Below, piece by piece: positions 25,862 to 34,876 of a stretch of DNA of 64,000 bases. Source of the stretch: S5-A14a sp050908895. Lineage in GTDB: Bacteria > Bacillota > Clostridia > Peptostreptococcales > Anaerovoracaceae. Location of the stretch: assembly GCA_050908895.1 (NCBI GenBank), contig CP171222.1, forward strand, positions 1,860,001 to 1,924,000, given 5' to 3'. Under the pieces are notes generated by a model. It made no database searches. It saw only the letters and a list, made by a program, of their open reading frames with translations, and had not been told where the DNA came from. Numbering within the stretch: position 1 is the stretch's first letter; each line of letters opens with the position of its first letter. Both the position numbers and the translations under genes were made by a program.

Positions 25862-27831
25862 TTATCGTCACCTCCTACAAACTCACCATTTGCCAGAGCT
25901 TCTAATTCTTCATCTGTAAAAGCATTATTCACATCTTCAGTATGATTTTTTATGTTATTGATACTTCCTTTGTATGTGCCAGGTTCTCTTATACTAGTGT
26001 AACTATCCAACCTATCGTAAGATTCATAATCATTTCCGTAATAGTTTTCATTGGAAGATTCTTTATCTTTCAAGCTTATCGCAAAACTAGCATTTTGTCT
26101 TGTATCTGCAGCTTTTAGAAATGCTAGAAGTCCCCAACATGACAACATACTAGTCCCTCCGTTTGAAACAAACGGAAATGTTACACCGGTGAAAGGTAAA
26201 ATATCCACTGAGCCGAATACGTTCAATCCTGTCTGAAACAAAAACATGGATGTAGCCGAACAAGCTGCGATAGTATAAAACGTGGATCTGCCAGCTAAAA
26301 TAGATCTAAATGCAAAAATTGACAGCGTAATAATTGCCCAAACCGCAAGTATTGCAATTAAAACTCCCCATTCCTCAGAAATGAGAGGAAATACCATATC
26401 CGTATCAGATGCGGGAATTTCACTCAACCAACCTTTTCCAGGCCCTACTCCAACCATGCCTCCACTTGCTGCTGCAGACAAAGCCCTCGTCTGTTGAAAT
26501 CCTGTTGTATCAGCATAATCCCAAACATGTCCCCATGTTGCAAAGCGAGCTGCAACATAACTTTTGAATTTTAAAACCATAAGTCCGCCAACAAATGCAA
26601 CCCCAATGAGAACTATTAGTTTCGTAAAATCTCCACTTCTTAAAAATGATATTATCAAAAAACTTACAAAGAAAATTATTGCAGTTCCAAAATCATTCAT
26701 AAATGCCAAACAAACAAAACAAAAGGCTGAAAAAATCATAAATATTAAATTATCTTTTTTATTTACCAAGTAATTCAAGCTACCTGCCCCTACCCAAATA
26801 AAAGCCAATTTTACCATTTCAGATGGTTGAACCGAGAAGCCTCCTATACTGATCCAATTCTGAGCGCCGTAGGTTACCTTTGCAAATACCAGGTTGATAA
26901 GCAAAAAAACAGCAGAAACACCTATTAAGATAGGCTTAATTTTTCTAACACGTTTTAAATCCCTCAGATATGCACACATAAAGAAAAATAATGCAAATCC
27001 AACGGCTACTGCAATAAATTGCTTGAAAACAAATCCCGGATACTTGGTTGCTGTAACTGCCAAACTAAGAGTAGATAAAAAAAATGCTATAAATTCCATC
27101 TCAAAAGCCCTTCGTTTCAGTGTCTTCATAAAGATTACATATCCCCAGATTAAAGCTATCATTCCTATAAATGCAATAGCTATATTGGGCATAAAATTTT
27201 CACCCAAAGCAATTTTTAACTGCATCAAAGTTAAAATCTGGAAAATTGTAAGTGCAATAAGAATGCTCCATGGAGAAGAAAATCTTGTATCCTCAAGTCG
27301 CATTGCCATATTATTATTTTTTTCTTCTAAACTTATTGGAAATAACGTACAATTCCTCATTCCTAGCATAAGATTGTCTCCCGGGTTAATGTTAACAGGC
27401 TTATTAGGGAGAATGGTTCTTCCATTGAGTTCTGCTCCATTAGTAGAACCAAAGTCCATATATGACCACTGACCTGAATTATCCCGGCATAATGTTCCAT
27501 GGGTCCTAGAAACCCCTAGGTCCTCAATTCGTATATCACTGCTCTTTCCTCGTCCAATTATATTTTCCCAATGAGTAATTGGAATATTTACATTCTCTTC
27601 ATTCTCATGTCTCCCATCAATATGAAAATAAGCCCAAACTTCACTTGGGTTTTTGCTAAATAACAAGCTCAAAAAACATCTTATAAGGATGTATGCCGCT
27701 AGTATTATAAATATCCATCTTGCTAAAGCAGTAAATAAAACTGCTTCCTTATCATCCATAGCCCATATGTCTGATAAATTGACATACCAACCCTTGGCCA
27801 AATCTGTAAAATCCTTTATAAACTGTGTCAA
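25858..27831 (-). CDS. FHA-domain SEDS (FtsW/RodA) peptidoglycan glycosyltransferase
   Basis: 657 residues. One or two membrane helices (about 30-58) precede a cytoplasmic FHA domain at about 70-165 with the phosphothreonine-binding residues in place: GR (93-94), SRTH (108-111) and STN (129-131). A SEDS core of about ten membrane segments follows, with VQPSEMVKLAFIW, FLQTGLNVFG-type and FPFVSNGGTSML motifs. Most SEDS proteins have about 400 residues and no FHA domain. The start is TTG (27829-27831) after AGGAAAGAGG; no better ATG is available before the FHA domain. It is the first gene of a pair with the PBP. Regulation by a Ser/Thr kinase is inferred from the FHA domain. Confidence 0.9.
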   Translation of the reverse strand: MTQFIKDFTDLAKGWYVNLSDIWAMDDKEAVLFTALARWIFIILAAYILIRCFLSLLFSKNPSEVWAYFHIDGRHENEENVNIPITHWENIIGRGKSSDIRIEDLGVSRTHGTLCRDNSGQWSYMDFGSTNGAELNGRTILPNKPVNINPGDNLMLGMRNCTLFPISLEEKNNNMAMRLEDTRFSSPWSILIALTIFQILTLMQLKIALGENFMPNIAIAFIGMIALIWGYVIFMKTLKRRAFEMEFIAFFLSTLSLAVTATKYPGFVFKQFIAVAVGFALFFFMCAYLRDLKRVRKIKPILIGVSAVFLLINLVFAKVTYGAQNWISIGGFSVQPSEMVKLAFIWVGAGSLNYLVNKKDNLIFMIFSAFCFVCLAFMNDFGTAIIFFVSFLIISFLRSGDFTKLIVLIGVAFVGGLMVLKFKSYVAARFATWGHVWDYADTTGFQQTRALSAAASGGMVGVGPGKGWLSEIPASDTDMVFPLISEEWGVLIAILAVWAIITLSIFAFRSILAGRSTFYTIAACSATSMFLFQTGLNVFGSVDILPFTGVTFPFVSNGGTSMLSCWGLLAFLKAADTRQNASFAISLKDKESSNENYYGNDYESYDRLDSYTSIREPGTYKGSINNIKNHTEDVNNAFTDEELEALANGEFVGGDDK

Positions 27832-27889
27832 TTTCAGCCTCTTTCCTATTATTCATATAACTGTTACGCAATATACTATCTCAGATAAG

Positions 27890-27918
27890 ATTATATCAAA
27901 GCAAGAATATATTTGCAA
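27890..27918 (-). promoter_or_regulatory. Sigma-A promoter of the SEDS-PBP operon
   Basis: Minus-strand TTGCAA, 17 bases, TATAAT, with a TGA extension before the -10. It lies about 60 bases before the TTG start. Confidence 0.8.
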
Positions 27919-28025
27919 TGGAAATTTACAGTTTTTTCCAATTATATTTTTGTTAGAATTTTGCGTTCACATATACATCAATAACTTTTAACTAATAAAA
28001 TCTCAAAAATATATTTTATGTAAAA

Positions 28026-28058
28026 AAGCAGAGACAAATCTTCAAAATATCTCCGCTT
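28026..28058 (-). terminator. Terminator after the SDR gene
   Basis: AAGCGGAGA and TCTCTGCTT arms (one mismatch) around a 15-base A/T loop, followed on the minus strand by TTTTTTAC. It lies 70 bases past the stop. Confidence 0.7.
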
Positions 28059-28126
28059 AGAATTATTAATATTTTATAATGTTTTATTTTTTGATATTAA
28101 ATTCAGTGAGCAAAATATACAATCTA

Positions 28127-29038
28127 TCAGATACCACCATCTATATTTATAACCTGTCCTGTTATATATAAGCTTAAATCCGAAATTAAAAATTCAACTA
28201 AATTAGCGACTTCTTCCGGTTTTCCAATTCTGCCTAATGGAACCTCCTCTAAAAATGCATTTATTTCCGCTTCATCCAAATGCTTATTCATATCAGTGTC
28301 TATCATTCCAGGTGCAACGCAATTGACTCTTATATTTGACGGCCCAAGTTCTTTAGCTAAAGATTTGCCTAGAGACTCAACACCCCCTTTTGATGCAGAA
28401 TATACAACTTCACAAGAAGCCCCTATTTGCCCCCAAACAGATGAAATGAGTACAATTGACCCTCTTTTCTCCCCTATCATAAAAGGTGTTATTGCCCATA
28501 AAACATTTGCACATCCTTTTAAATTCGTTTCAATGATGTTCTCCCAGTGGTCACCTTTTGACAAGTCAAAAGGTTCTATCTGACTGACTCCCGCTGCAAA
28601 AACAACTCCATCAAACCCCTTAACCCCAAGAACCTCACAGCCAAGTCTCACAGCACGCTCAACCTCTTCATCGCAGCGTACGTCCGCGGCCAAGCCACAA
28701 CAATATCCGCCGTTCCTCGCGCCCTGGCATGCCCCTTGCGAACTCACCTCACCAACTTGAAGTATCTGGCACGCCCCTTGCGTCTTAACCTCAAAACTTC
28801 CATTTTTCACAGTCGCCTTGGCAAAATTCACCTGCTCACCTGCTCTGGTTACGAACACACCTCCAAGCTCTTTCACAAGGCTTTTTGCTTCATCATAGCT
28901 GTTGTTGTATGTAAAAACAACGTTATACCCTAACTTAGCCAGATGCTTAACGCAGGCTCTTCCTATTCCACGGCTTCCACCAGCAACAAATACGGCTGGA
29001 TTTTTATGCATTACATTCATATCATTTATATCTTTCAT
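28127..29038 (-). CDS. SDR-family oxidoreductase (FabG-like) with an insertion
   Basis: 303 residues. The NADP-binding motif is GGSRGIGRA (about 20-28), with FAAGVS, the catalytic SSVWGQIG...YSASKGG (Ser and Tyr-x3-Lys) and the C-terminal NCVAPGMIDTDMN and ITGQVINIDGG, all typical of 3-oxoacyl-ACP reductases. FabG proteins have about 245 residues; the excess lies between the second strand and the DV-motif (about residues 56-108). It contains two copies of QGACQ and is richer in G and C than the rest of the gene. The gene is alone, so involvement in fatty-acid synthesis is uncertain. Confidence 0.85.
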   Translation of the reverse strand: MKDINDMNVMHKNPAVFVAGGSRGIGRACVKHLAKLGYNVVFTYNNSYDEAKSLVKELGGVFVTRAGEQVNFAKATVKNGSFEVKTQGACQILQVGEVSSQGACQGARNGGYCCGLAADVRCDEEVERAVRLGCEVLGVKGFDGVVFAAGVSQIEPFDLSKGDHWENIIETNLKGCANVLWAITPFMIGEKRGSIVLISSVWGQIGASCEVVYSASKGGVESLGKSLAKELGPSNIRVNCVAPGMIDTDMNKHLDEAEINAFLEEVPLGRIGKPEEVANLVEFLISDLSLYITGQVINIDGGI

Positions 29039-29168
29039 TAGTATGAGTTCACTATATTTTGGCTCAAATTTTGCGATATTGACATTTGCGCCACAGGTTA
29101 CGACTCTCTAGACGACAATAACTTGCGTCCCTCTCAAGTTTCAACTCATCAATCGATTCATCAATCAA

Positions 29169-30299
29169 TTAGTCTGCCTTGAAATTTTTCCATGTATTTG
29201 TGTAAAGATCATCGCCTTCAGGGCCTAGATTCTTTAAAATCTCGCATCTCTCAAGTACATCAGTAGATGGGAAAATCACGCCATTTTCTTTTAGTATACC
29301 CTTGCCATCATAGGCTTCTTTGTCAAGATCTTTGATTAAATCATTTACATTTTCTTTAACATATTTGTTTGGTATTGTATATGTAAGATACTTAAAGTTA
29401 TCCATTGCAGCCTTCTTAGAAAGCATAAAGTTTATCCATTTATTAGCATTTTTCCGGTTCTTACTTTTTGAAGTTATTGCCCAGGCATCTATAAATTCTT
29501 CAGAGCCTTCCTTTGGAACTACAAACTCTAAATTTTTATTTTCAGCCTTACTGTACAGATATTCACCACTCCATACAACCGCTAAGTCTGCTGATTCGCC
29601 AATTATTAAATCCCTAGCAGAATCATTCACATATTTATATACCAACGGTTTTTGTTGCGTTAAATCATACTGTGCGGCCAGGAGCTGGTGTACATCCATT
29701 GAATTTAATGAGTGTCCATTCTTTTTTAATGCAATCCCCATAGTATCTCTCATAGAGTCAGGCATAACAATTTTCCCTTTGAAATCTTCAGACCATAGAT
29801 CGCTCCATTTATCAATTTTTTTATCACCTGCAGCTTTTGTGTTATACATGATACCCATAGTTCCCCATGTATGTGGCACTGCATATTCCTTATCTGGGTC
29901 AACAGAATCTAGTTTATCCATATACTCCGGTAAAAGATTTCTCATATTCGGAATTTCTTTTTTATCCAATTTAGATAAAAGGTTTTCCTCACGCAATTTG
30001 CTAATCATATAATCGGAAGCACATATTACATCATAATCTTCACCATTGTTTTTTATAACCGGATAAAGTTCTTCGTTAGTATCAAATGTGCTGTAAACAA
30101 CCTTAATGCCAGTCTCGTCTTCAAATTCTTTTATCAAATCCGGAGCAATATAATCTCCAAATGCATAGATAGATACAGTTTCCTTAGATTTTGAACCACA
30201 ACCGGTAAGTCCAATTCCCATAATTAAACAAATGCCGAGAGTAAAAACAATAGCAACAACTCTTTTGCTCTTTTTCAAGCTTCTTTTTTCTTTTAACAT
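29169..30299 (-). CDS. potD: Spermidine/putrescine-binding lipoprotein
   Basis: 376 residues: a signal peptide with lipobox LTGC, then a class-D periplasmic-binding-protein fold (SIYAFGDYIAPDLIKEFEDE, CASDYMISKL, VPHTWGTMGIMYN, AVVWSGEY) characteristic of PotD/PotF. The Trp and acidic residues that hold polyamines in the family are present in these segments. Last gene of potA-potB-potC-potD, two bases after potC. It captures polyamines outside the membrane for the PotABC importer. Confidence 0.94.
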   Translation of the reverse strand: MLKEKRSLKKSKRVVAIVFTLGICLIMGIGLTGCGSKSKETVSIYAFGDYIAPDLIKEFEDETGIKVVYSTFDTNEELYPVIKNNGEDYDVICASDYMISKLREENLLSKLDKKEIPNMRNLLPEYMDKLDSVDPDKEYAVPHTWGTMGIMYNTKAAGDKKIDKWSDLWSEDFKGKIVMPDSMRDTMGIALKKNGHSLNSMDVHQLLAAQYDLTQQKPLVYKYVNDSARDLIIGESADLAVVWSGEYLYSKAENKNLEFVVPKEGSEEFIDAWAITSKSKNRKNANKWINFMLSKKAAMDNFKYLTYTIPNKYVKENVNDLIKDLDKEAYDGKGILKENGVIFPSTDVLERCEILKNLGPEGDDLYTNTWKNFKAD

Positions 30300-30301
30300 A
30301 A

Positions 30302-31099
30302 TTAAAACCTCCTAAGTCCCAAAGATTTTCTATTGCTGACAATATTTGAAATAGTCAGCACCACTAAAACAACCACAAAAATTATTGTAGACAGAGCGAA
30401 AAGAGTTGGCTTGATGCCCACCTTTGCCTGGCTATATATTAAAGTAGAAATAGTATTTATTCCTGCTCCTCTAGTGAAATGGGTTACAACAAAATCATCA
30501 ACAGACATGGTAAAGGCCAGCAAAAATCCGCTGATAATCCCCGGCAAAACATCTGGCAAAACAACTTTCCAAAAGGCCTTGACCGGCGTAGCACCAAGGT
30601 CTAATGCCGCTTCATAATTCATTCTGGCAGTCTGCTTTAATTTAGGTATCACCGACAGGATTACGTAAGGTAAACTAAAGGTAATATGAGATAACAAAAC
30701 AGTTCCCCAGCTTAAACTAATTCCGAAAAGCAGGTAGGTCAACATTAGGGATATACCTATTACTATGTCTGCATTTAAAAGAGGAATATTATTAAATGCA
30801 AGAATTACTGTCTGGCTTGATTTTTTCATAGCTGATATCCCAATTGCCCCTAAAGTTCCAATTACTGTTGCAAATATTGCTGAAACAATGGCAATGGAAA
30901 AAGTATTCCATATTGCCTCTAGAATCATGGGATCTGCTACCATTCTCTCATACCATGTAAAAGATACATCTGCCCAAACGGACATGGATCTGCTACTATT
31001 AAAGGATAGAACTATCAATGTAAGTATTGGAGCGTAAAGAAATACCACAATTGCCCCCAAATAAATATATCCTATTGTTTTTTTTATCTGCTTTATCAT
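30302..31099 (-). CDS. potC: Spermidine/putrescine permease subunit PotC
   Basis: 265 residues with six membrane helices and the EAA loop NYEAALDLGATPVKAFWKVVLPDVLPGI, which contacts the ATPase. The ribosome-coupled start overlaps potB by four bases. Length and layout are typical of PotC/PotI. Confidence 0.94.
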   Translation of the reverse strand: MIKQIKKTIGYIYLGAIVVFLYAPILTLIVLSFNSSRSMSVWADVSFTWYERMVADPMILEAIWNTFSIAIVSAIFATVIGTLGAIGISAMKKSSQTVILAFNNIPLLNADIVIGISLMLTYLLFGISLSWGTVLLSHITFSLPYVILSVIPKLKQTARMNYEAALDLGATPVKAFWKVVLPDVLPGIISGFLLAFTMSVDDFVVTHFTRGAGINTISTLIYSQAKVGIKPTLFALSTIIFVVVLVVLTISNIVSNRKSLGLRRF

Positions 31100-31917
31100 A
31101 TGAAGCTCCCCTCCTTATTTTTATCCAATTTAGAAAGCATCATCATAGACACAACTATGAATATCATCATAACAAGGGATAGTCCAGAACCGAGATTCCA
31201 ATTAGCTGAGGTTGTGAATTCTTGTTCAATTATGTTACCTATCAAGTTGATTTTGCCGCCTCCCAGCATGTTAGAAATAACGAAAGTTGTCAGCGCAGGA
31301 ACGAAAACCATTGTCACCCCACTGGCAATCCCTGGTGTACATAATGGGAGTATTACCTTTAAATTTACAATAAACCACGAAGCACCTAGGTCATAAGCAG
31401 CTTCAATTACATGTTCATCTACCTTCATAAGAGTATTATATATTGGCAATATCATAAATGGTAGAAAATCATATACCATTCCAAGTATTATTGCCCAAGG
31501 AGTGTTTATAATTTCCATAGGTGGAAGTCCAATACTTGTTATCAAACTATTAATAAGACCTCCCTTTTCAAGTATGACCTGCCATGCCATAGTTCTGAGC
31601 AAAAAATTCATCCACATAGGTAAAATAAATAGAAATACCATAAATCCTTTTTCACCGAGTTTTGTACTTTTCAATATCAACGCAATGGGATATGCCAGTA
31701 GAAAGCATATAAAGGTGCTGACAAGGGCAAGGCCTAAAGCAAGCCATAATGCATTTGCATGTTCGCCTTTTCCAATGGCAAGAATATTATCAAAGGTCCA
31801 TTCTCCGTTTCTAGTTGTAAAGCCGTAGTAGCATATTGCTAAAAGTGGAATAATAGTCCCTGCTACTATCCATATAACAAAGGGAGATGCCCAAATAGAC
31901 TGTTTCTTATGTGTCAA
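31096..31917 (-). CDS. potB: Spermidine/putrescine permease subunit PotB
   Basis: 273 residues with six membrane helices and the EAA loop IEAAYDLGASWFIVNLKVILPL. The start overlaps the potA stop by 11 bases. Together with PotC it forms the membrane channel of the polyamine importer. Confidence 0.94.
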   Translation of the reverse strand: MTHKKQSIWASPFVIWIVAGTIIPLLAICYYGFTTRNGEWTFDNILAIGKGEHANALWLALGLALVSTFICFLLAYPIALILKSTKLGEKGFMVFLFILPMWMNFLLRTMAWQVILEKGGLINSLITSIGLPPMEIINTPWAIILGMVYDFLPFMILPIYNTLMKVDEHVIEAAYDLGASWFIVNLKVILPLCTPGIASGVTMVFVPALTTFVISNMLGGGKINLIGNIIEQEFTTSANWNLGSGLSLVMMIFIVVSMMMLSKLDKNKEGSFI

Positions 31918-32983
31918 TTTCCATCGCCTCCTCTTCTATGGATTGTGGTTTATGCATAATCTGTATATTTGACGGTATAACATCTATCGATACATGCTCA
32001 CCTACATCATAACTCGTGGTATTTTGTGCAAGCCACGTATATCCGCCTGCCATTATCTCCATCTCATAATGAACCCCGATGAAAACGTTGTGGACAATCT
32101 CTCCATCAAGGCGTCCATGCCCAGGTTTTCCAATGACAATGTCTTCCGGCCTAATTACCACATCAACCGGCTTATCTTTCCCAAATCCGTCATCGACACA
32201 GGGCCATAGCTCTCCACAAATCCTAACCAGTTTGTCTCTTTCCATAACACCGTCAAGGATGTTGCTATCTCCTATGAAATCAGCTACAAAGGCGTTCTCT
32301 GGTTCATTGTAAATTTCTTCTGGAGTACCCATTTGCTGAATCTGTCCCATGTTCATAACTACAACCTTGTCACTCATAGTCAGAGCTTCCTCCTGATCAT
32401 GAGTTACGTATATAAATGTAATACCAAGTTCATTGTTGAGTCTAATAAGCTCATATTGCATGTCCTGTCTGAGTTTAAGATCCAACGCACCAAGGGGCTC
32501 ATCCAAAAGCAAAACCTTAGGCTCATTTACGATAGCTCTTGCCATAGCAATTCTTTGTTGCTGCCCACCTGAAAGGCTCCCTATGCTTCTAGTTTCATAT
32601 CCATCAAGGTTTACCAGCTTCAAAGCATACTGAATTTTATCTTTAATATACTGATCTGTCTTTCCACTGACTTTTAGCCCAAAAGCGATATTGTCTTGCA
32701 CATTCATATGGGGAAAAAGAGCATACTTCTGAAAAACTGTATTAATCTCTCTCTTATTAGGTGGCACATCTGTTATATCTTTCCCCTGAAAGATCACTCT
32801 GCCCTTATCCGGCGTTTCAAAACCTCCCACAATTCTCAAAATTGTTGTCTTTCCACACCCCGATGGCCCAAGCAATGTAATAAATTCCTCCTGTCCAACT
32901 TCTAAGTTAAAATCAGATAAAACTTCTGTATCACCAAAGGATTTACTTATCCCCTCTAGCTGTATAATCGGTGTATCCTTCAT
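31907..32983 (-). CDS. potA: Spermidine/putrescine ABC transporter ATPase
   Basis: 358 residues from the ATG at 32981-32983, which follows GGAGG by six bases; a TTG four codons upstream is less likely. Walker A GPSGCGKTT, Q-loop VFQKYALFPH, signature LSGGQQQR, Walker B LLLDEPLGALD and H-loop VTHDQEEAL are all intact. The C-terminal TOBE domain (about 280-350) is regulatory in PotA. First transport gene after the XRE-cupin regulator, 55 bases downstream. Confidence 0.96.
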   Translation of the reverse strand: MKDTPIIQLEGISKSFGDTEVLSDFNLEVGQEEFITLLGPSGCGKTTILRIVGGFETPDKGRVIFQGKDITDVPPNKREINTVFQKYALFPHMNVQDNIAFGLKVSGKTDQYIKDKIQYALKLVNLDGYETRSIGSLSGGQQQRIAMARAIVNEPKVLLLDEPLGALDLKLRQDMQYELIRLNNELGITFIYVTHDQEEALTMSDKVVVMNMGQIQQMGTPEEIYNEPENAFVADFIGDSNILDGVMERDKLVRICGELWPCVDDGFGKDKPVDVVIRPEDIVIGKPGHGRLDGEIVHNVFIGVHYEMEIMAGGYTWLAQNTTSYDVGEHVSIDVIPSNIQIMHKPQSIEEEAMEIDT

Positions 32984-33037
32984 AAAAACCTCCAAATATA
33001 TTCCTGTCTACGTCAAGGTAAAGTTATCAAATTTCTA

Positions 33038-33571
33038 TTAAAAATTCGGTGGGGTAGAAATCCAAATAATCTCTGCTCCCTTGTCAGAACTTAACTTGTG
33101 ACGCCTATCAGCCACATAATAAAAAGTTTCGCCTTCCTTTGCGACAAAACATTTACCTTCGATATGAATTTTTACACTTCCCTTTAACACATATCCAAAC
33201 TCCTCACCTTCATGAGGTGAATCTACTAAAGTTTCTCCGCCAGCTTCTAGAGTCAGTTTAATTGGCTCCATGGAGTTTTTCTGTGCGTTGGGGACAATCC
33301 ATTCAATCTTTGTTTTAGTATCCGCATCTTCCTTAACAAAATAGTCTTCTTCGCCAAATACAATCTGTCTGCTAGTGTCTCCCGAAAAAAAGTCTCCTAT
33401 CTCTACTCCCAAACACTGCAAAATATCTTCCAGGGTAGCAATGGAGGGCGAAGTAAGGTCCCTCTCAACCTGTGAAATAAACCCTTTGGAAAGCTCGGCC
33501 CTATCAGCTAGTTCTTCTTGGGTTAGCCCATGTAAAATTCTCAAATCTTTAATTTTTTGTCCAATACTCAA
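33038..33571 (-). CDS. XRE-cupin regulator of the polyamine operon (PuuR-like)
   Basis: 177 residues: an XRE helix-turn-helix at about 5-62 (LTQEELADRAELSKGFISQVE) and a C-terminal cupin (about 105-175, HEGEEFGYVLKGSVKIHIEG). PuuR and similar regulators sense putrescine through the cupin. It heads the operon with potABCD. The promoter in front of it carries a perfect 19-bp palindrome at the transcription start, so it probably represses its own operon and is relieved or strengthened by polyamines (inference). Confidence 0.9.
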   Translation of the reverse strand: MSIGQKIKDLRILHGLTQEELADRAELSKGFISQVERDLTSPSIATLEDILQCLGVEIGDFFSGDTSRQIVFGEEDYFVKEDADTKTKIEWIVPNAQKNSMEPIKLTLEAGGETLVDSPHEGEEFGYVLKGSVKIHIEGKCFVAKEGETFYYVADRRHKLSSDKGAEIIWISTPPNF

Positions 33572-33598
33572 ACGTATTCTCCTTAATAATAAACAAAA

Positions 33599-33617
33599 AG
33601 TTTAGTGTTACTAAACT
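33599..33617. promoter_or_regulatory. Palindromic operator of the pot operon
   Basis: AGTTTAGTGTTACTAAACT: perfect 8-bp arms with a 3-bp spacer. It sits directly downstream of the -10 element and covers the expected start point, so a bound protein would block initiation. Confidence 0.75.
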
Positions 33618-33646
33618 AATGTACCTTATTTTATCCTAAAAGTCAA
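33618..33646 (-). promoter_or_regulatory. Sigma-A promoter of the regulator-potABCD operon
   Basis: Minus-strand TTGACT, 17 bases, TACATT. The start falls inside the palindrome at 33599-33617, about 40 bases before the regulator's ATG. Confidence 0.75.
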
Positions 33647-33647
33647 T

Positions 33648-33678
33648 AAAAAAATTAGACCGTTTAATATGGACGGTC
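33648..33678 (-). terminator. Terminator of the peptide-ABC operon
   Basis: GACCGT/ACGGTC stem extended by A/T pairs, followed on the minus strand by TTTTTTT. It lies 80 bases past the last permease gene and touches the -35 of the pot promoter. Confidence 0.75.
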
Positions 33679-33758
33679 ATTAGAGGGTATTAGTATACAT
33701 TTAATTTGCTAATTAAATGAAAATATAGGCTTTAATTTATTAGGATGTTAAACACAAT

Positions 33759-34270
33759 CTACCTGGAACGTTCAATGAATATATTTAAAACATTTCTTAA
33801 TAGAAATAAATCATTCGTGAAATAAATCATTGTAATAATAAAGTAAATAACATACTGAATAAAAGCAAATTTTAATATTATATCAAAAAATATTACGCCG
33901 AAAATAATATACTGTAAAACACATGTTAAAGTAGACCACAGTATAGTAGCCACTGAAATCATGATAAACCCAAACAAAAGTCTTTCTAAGAAAAAATTTT
34001 TTTATTTACTGGATGAAACGCCATGGTCTGAACAATCCAAAATTTGTTCCTTTTGTAATTCACTCTATAGCTAGGTAAAATTATTTTCCATGTCAACCAA
34101 AGAATAGTAAAAAATATAATGATTTCAAATTTCGAGTTATTCGTAGACTCAATGTATTTTATATTTAGAAATGGTATAATTAGCAAAGCTACAGCCATCC
34201 TTGCCTTGTCAAACATTGGTAAAATTTTATAATAATATGCACTTAATCCAAACAAATCATTCAACTCCAT
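33759..34270 (-). pseudogene. ABC permease 2, split by a one-base deletion
   Basis: Two open pieces, 34270-33986 (94 codons) and 33977-33759 (72 codons), are parts of one hydrophobic protein of about 170 residues with about four membrane helices. The break is at the A7-T6 run near 33995-34008: one more T makes HPVNKK-IFFLERLLFGFIMI read straight through into the second piece. It starts at an ATG that overlaps the repaired stop of the upstream ATPase-like gene. I do not recognise a specific family; by position it is the second membrane component of the ABC transporter. Either true decay, a phase-variable run or a base-calling error could explain the break. Confidence 0.7.
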
Positions 34271-34865
34271 TCTTTTCTATATATACCATATTCCTCATTC
34301 AATATCTTTATAAGATTATTATCATTTGTGCTTTCCTCAGAAACTTTAAAAAAAGCTGTTGATTTTTATCTAACAAATAGTAAGCCGTAACCTCATTTTC
34401 AAAAATTTCTTTGTGCAAAGAACTGAAAATTATACCGAACTTATTGTTAGTTGTTTCTTTAATTGTTTTTAAAAAATCATGTTTATAAACGATATCTAAT
34501 GCATCCATAATTGAATCCAATATAATGGCTTTAGGACTTGTGGAAATGTAGAAAGCTATTTTAAGTTTAATTTTTAATCCTTTAGATAAATTCTTATATT
34601 TTGTTTTAGTATTTATTCTCCAAACATTTGTAAAGTCATTATAAAGTCTTTGGTTCCATGTTTTATAGAATTTTCCGTATATATTACCGATATCTTCCGC
34701 AGTCAATTCACGGTTGAAACATTCATCTATTGAAATATACGCAATATTGCTATCGACTTTATTAGTTTTCATTATTTGCCACCAATTTCGCCTTAATATA
34801 TCATCTCTATCTATGACATGGACAATATCATCTAGGCATATTAAACTCATAATTAGCTCTTCCAT
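34261..34865 (-). pseudogene. Degenerate ABC ATPase-like protein lacking Walker A, frameshifted near its end
   Basis: The open frame runs 34865-34308 (185 codons). It aligns by eye with the neighbouring ATPase: IAYISIDECFNRELTAEDIGNIYG parallels IGYVSDDSCYPKILTPKQIMDIYG. It keeps an LSKG signature, a Walker-B-like IILDSIMDALD and the H-loop region SSLHKEI. The Walker A lobe is absent: only about 38 unrelated residues precede the homologous part, although the ATG has a strong GGGAGGG site. The frame breaks at a T7 run near 34350-34360; an extra T gives FFKVSEEST and a natural end at 34261 that overlaps the next ATG. It would form a catalytically silent half of a heterodimer. Confidence 0.68.
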
Positions 34866-34876
34866 GTGCCCTCCCG

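Noticed and set aside
28700..28870. CRISPR-like repeat in the SDR gene
   Set aside because: Only two short copies inside a coding frame, no regular spacer; no CRISPR array or cas gene was seen in the window.
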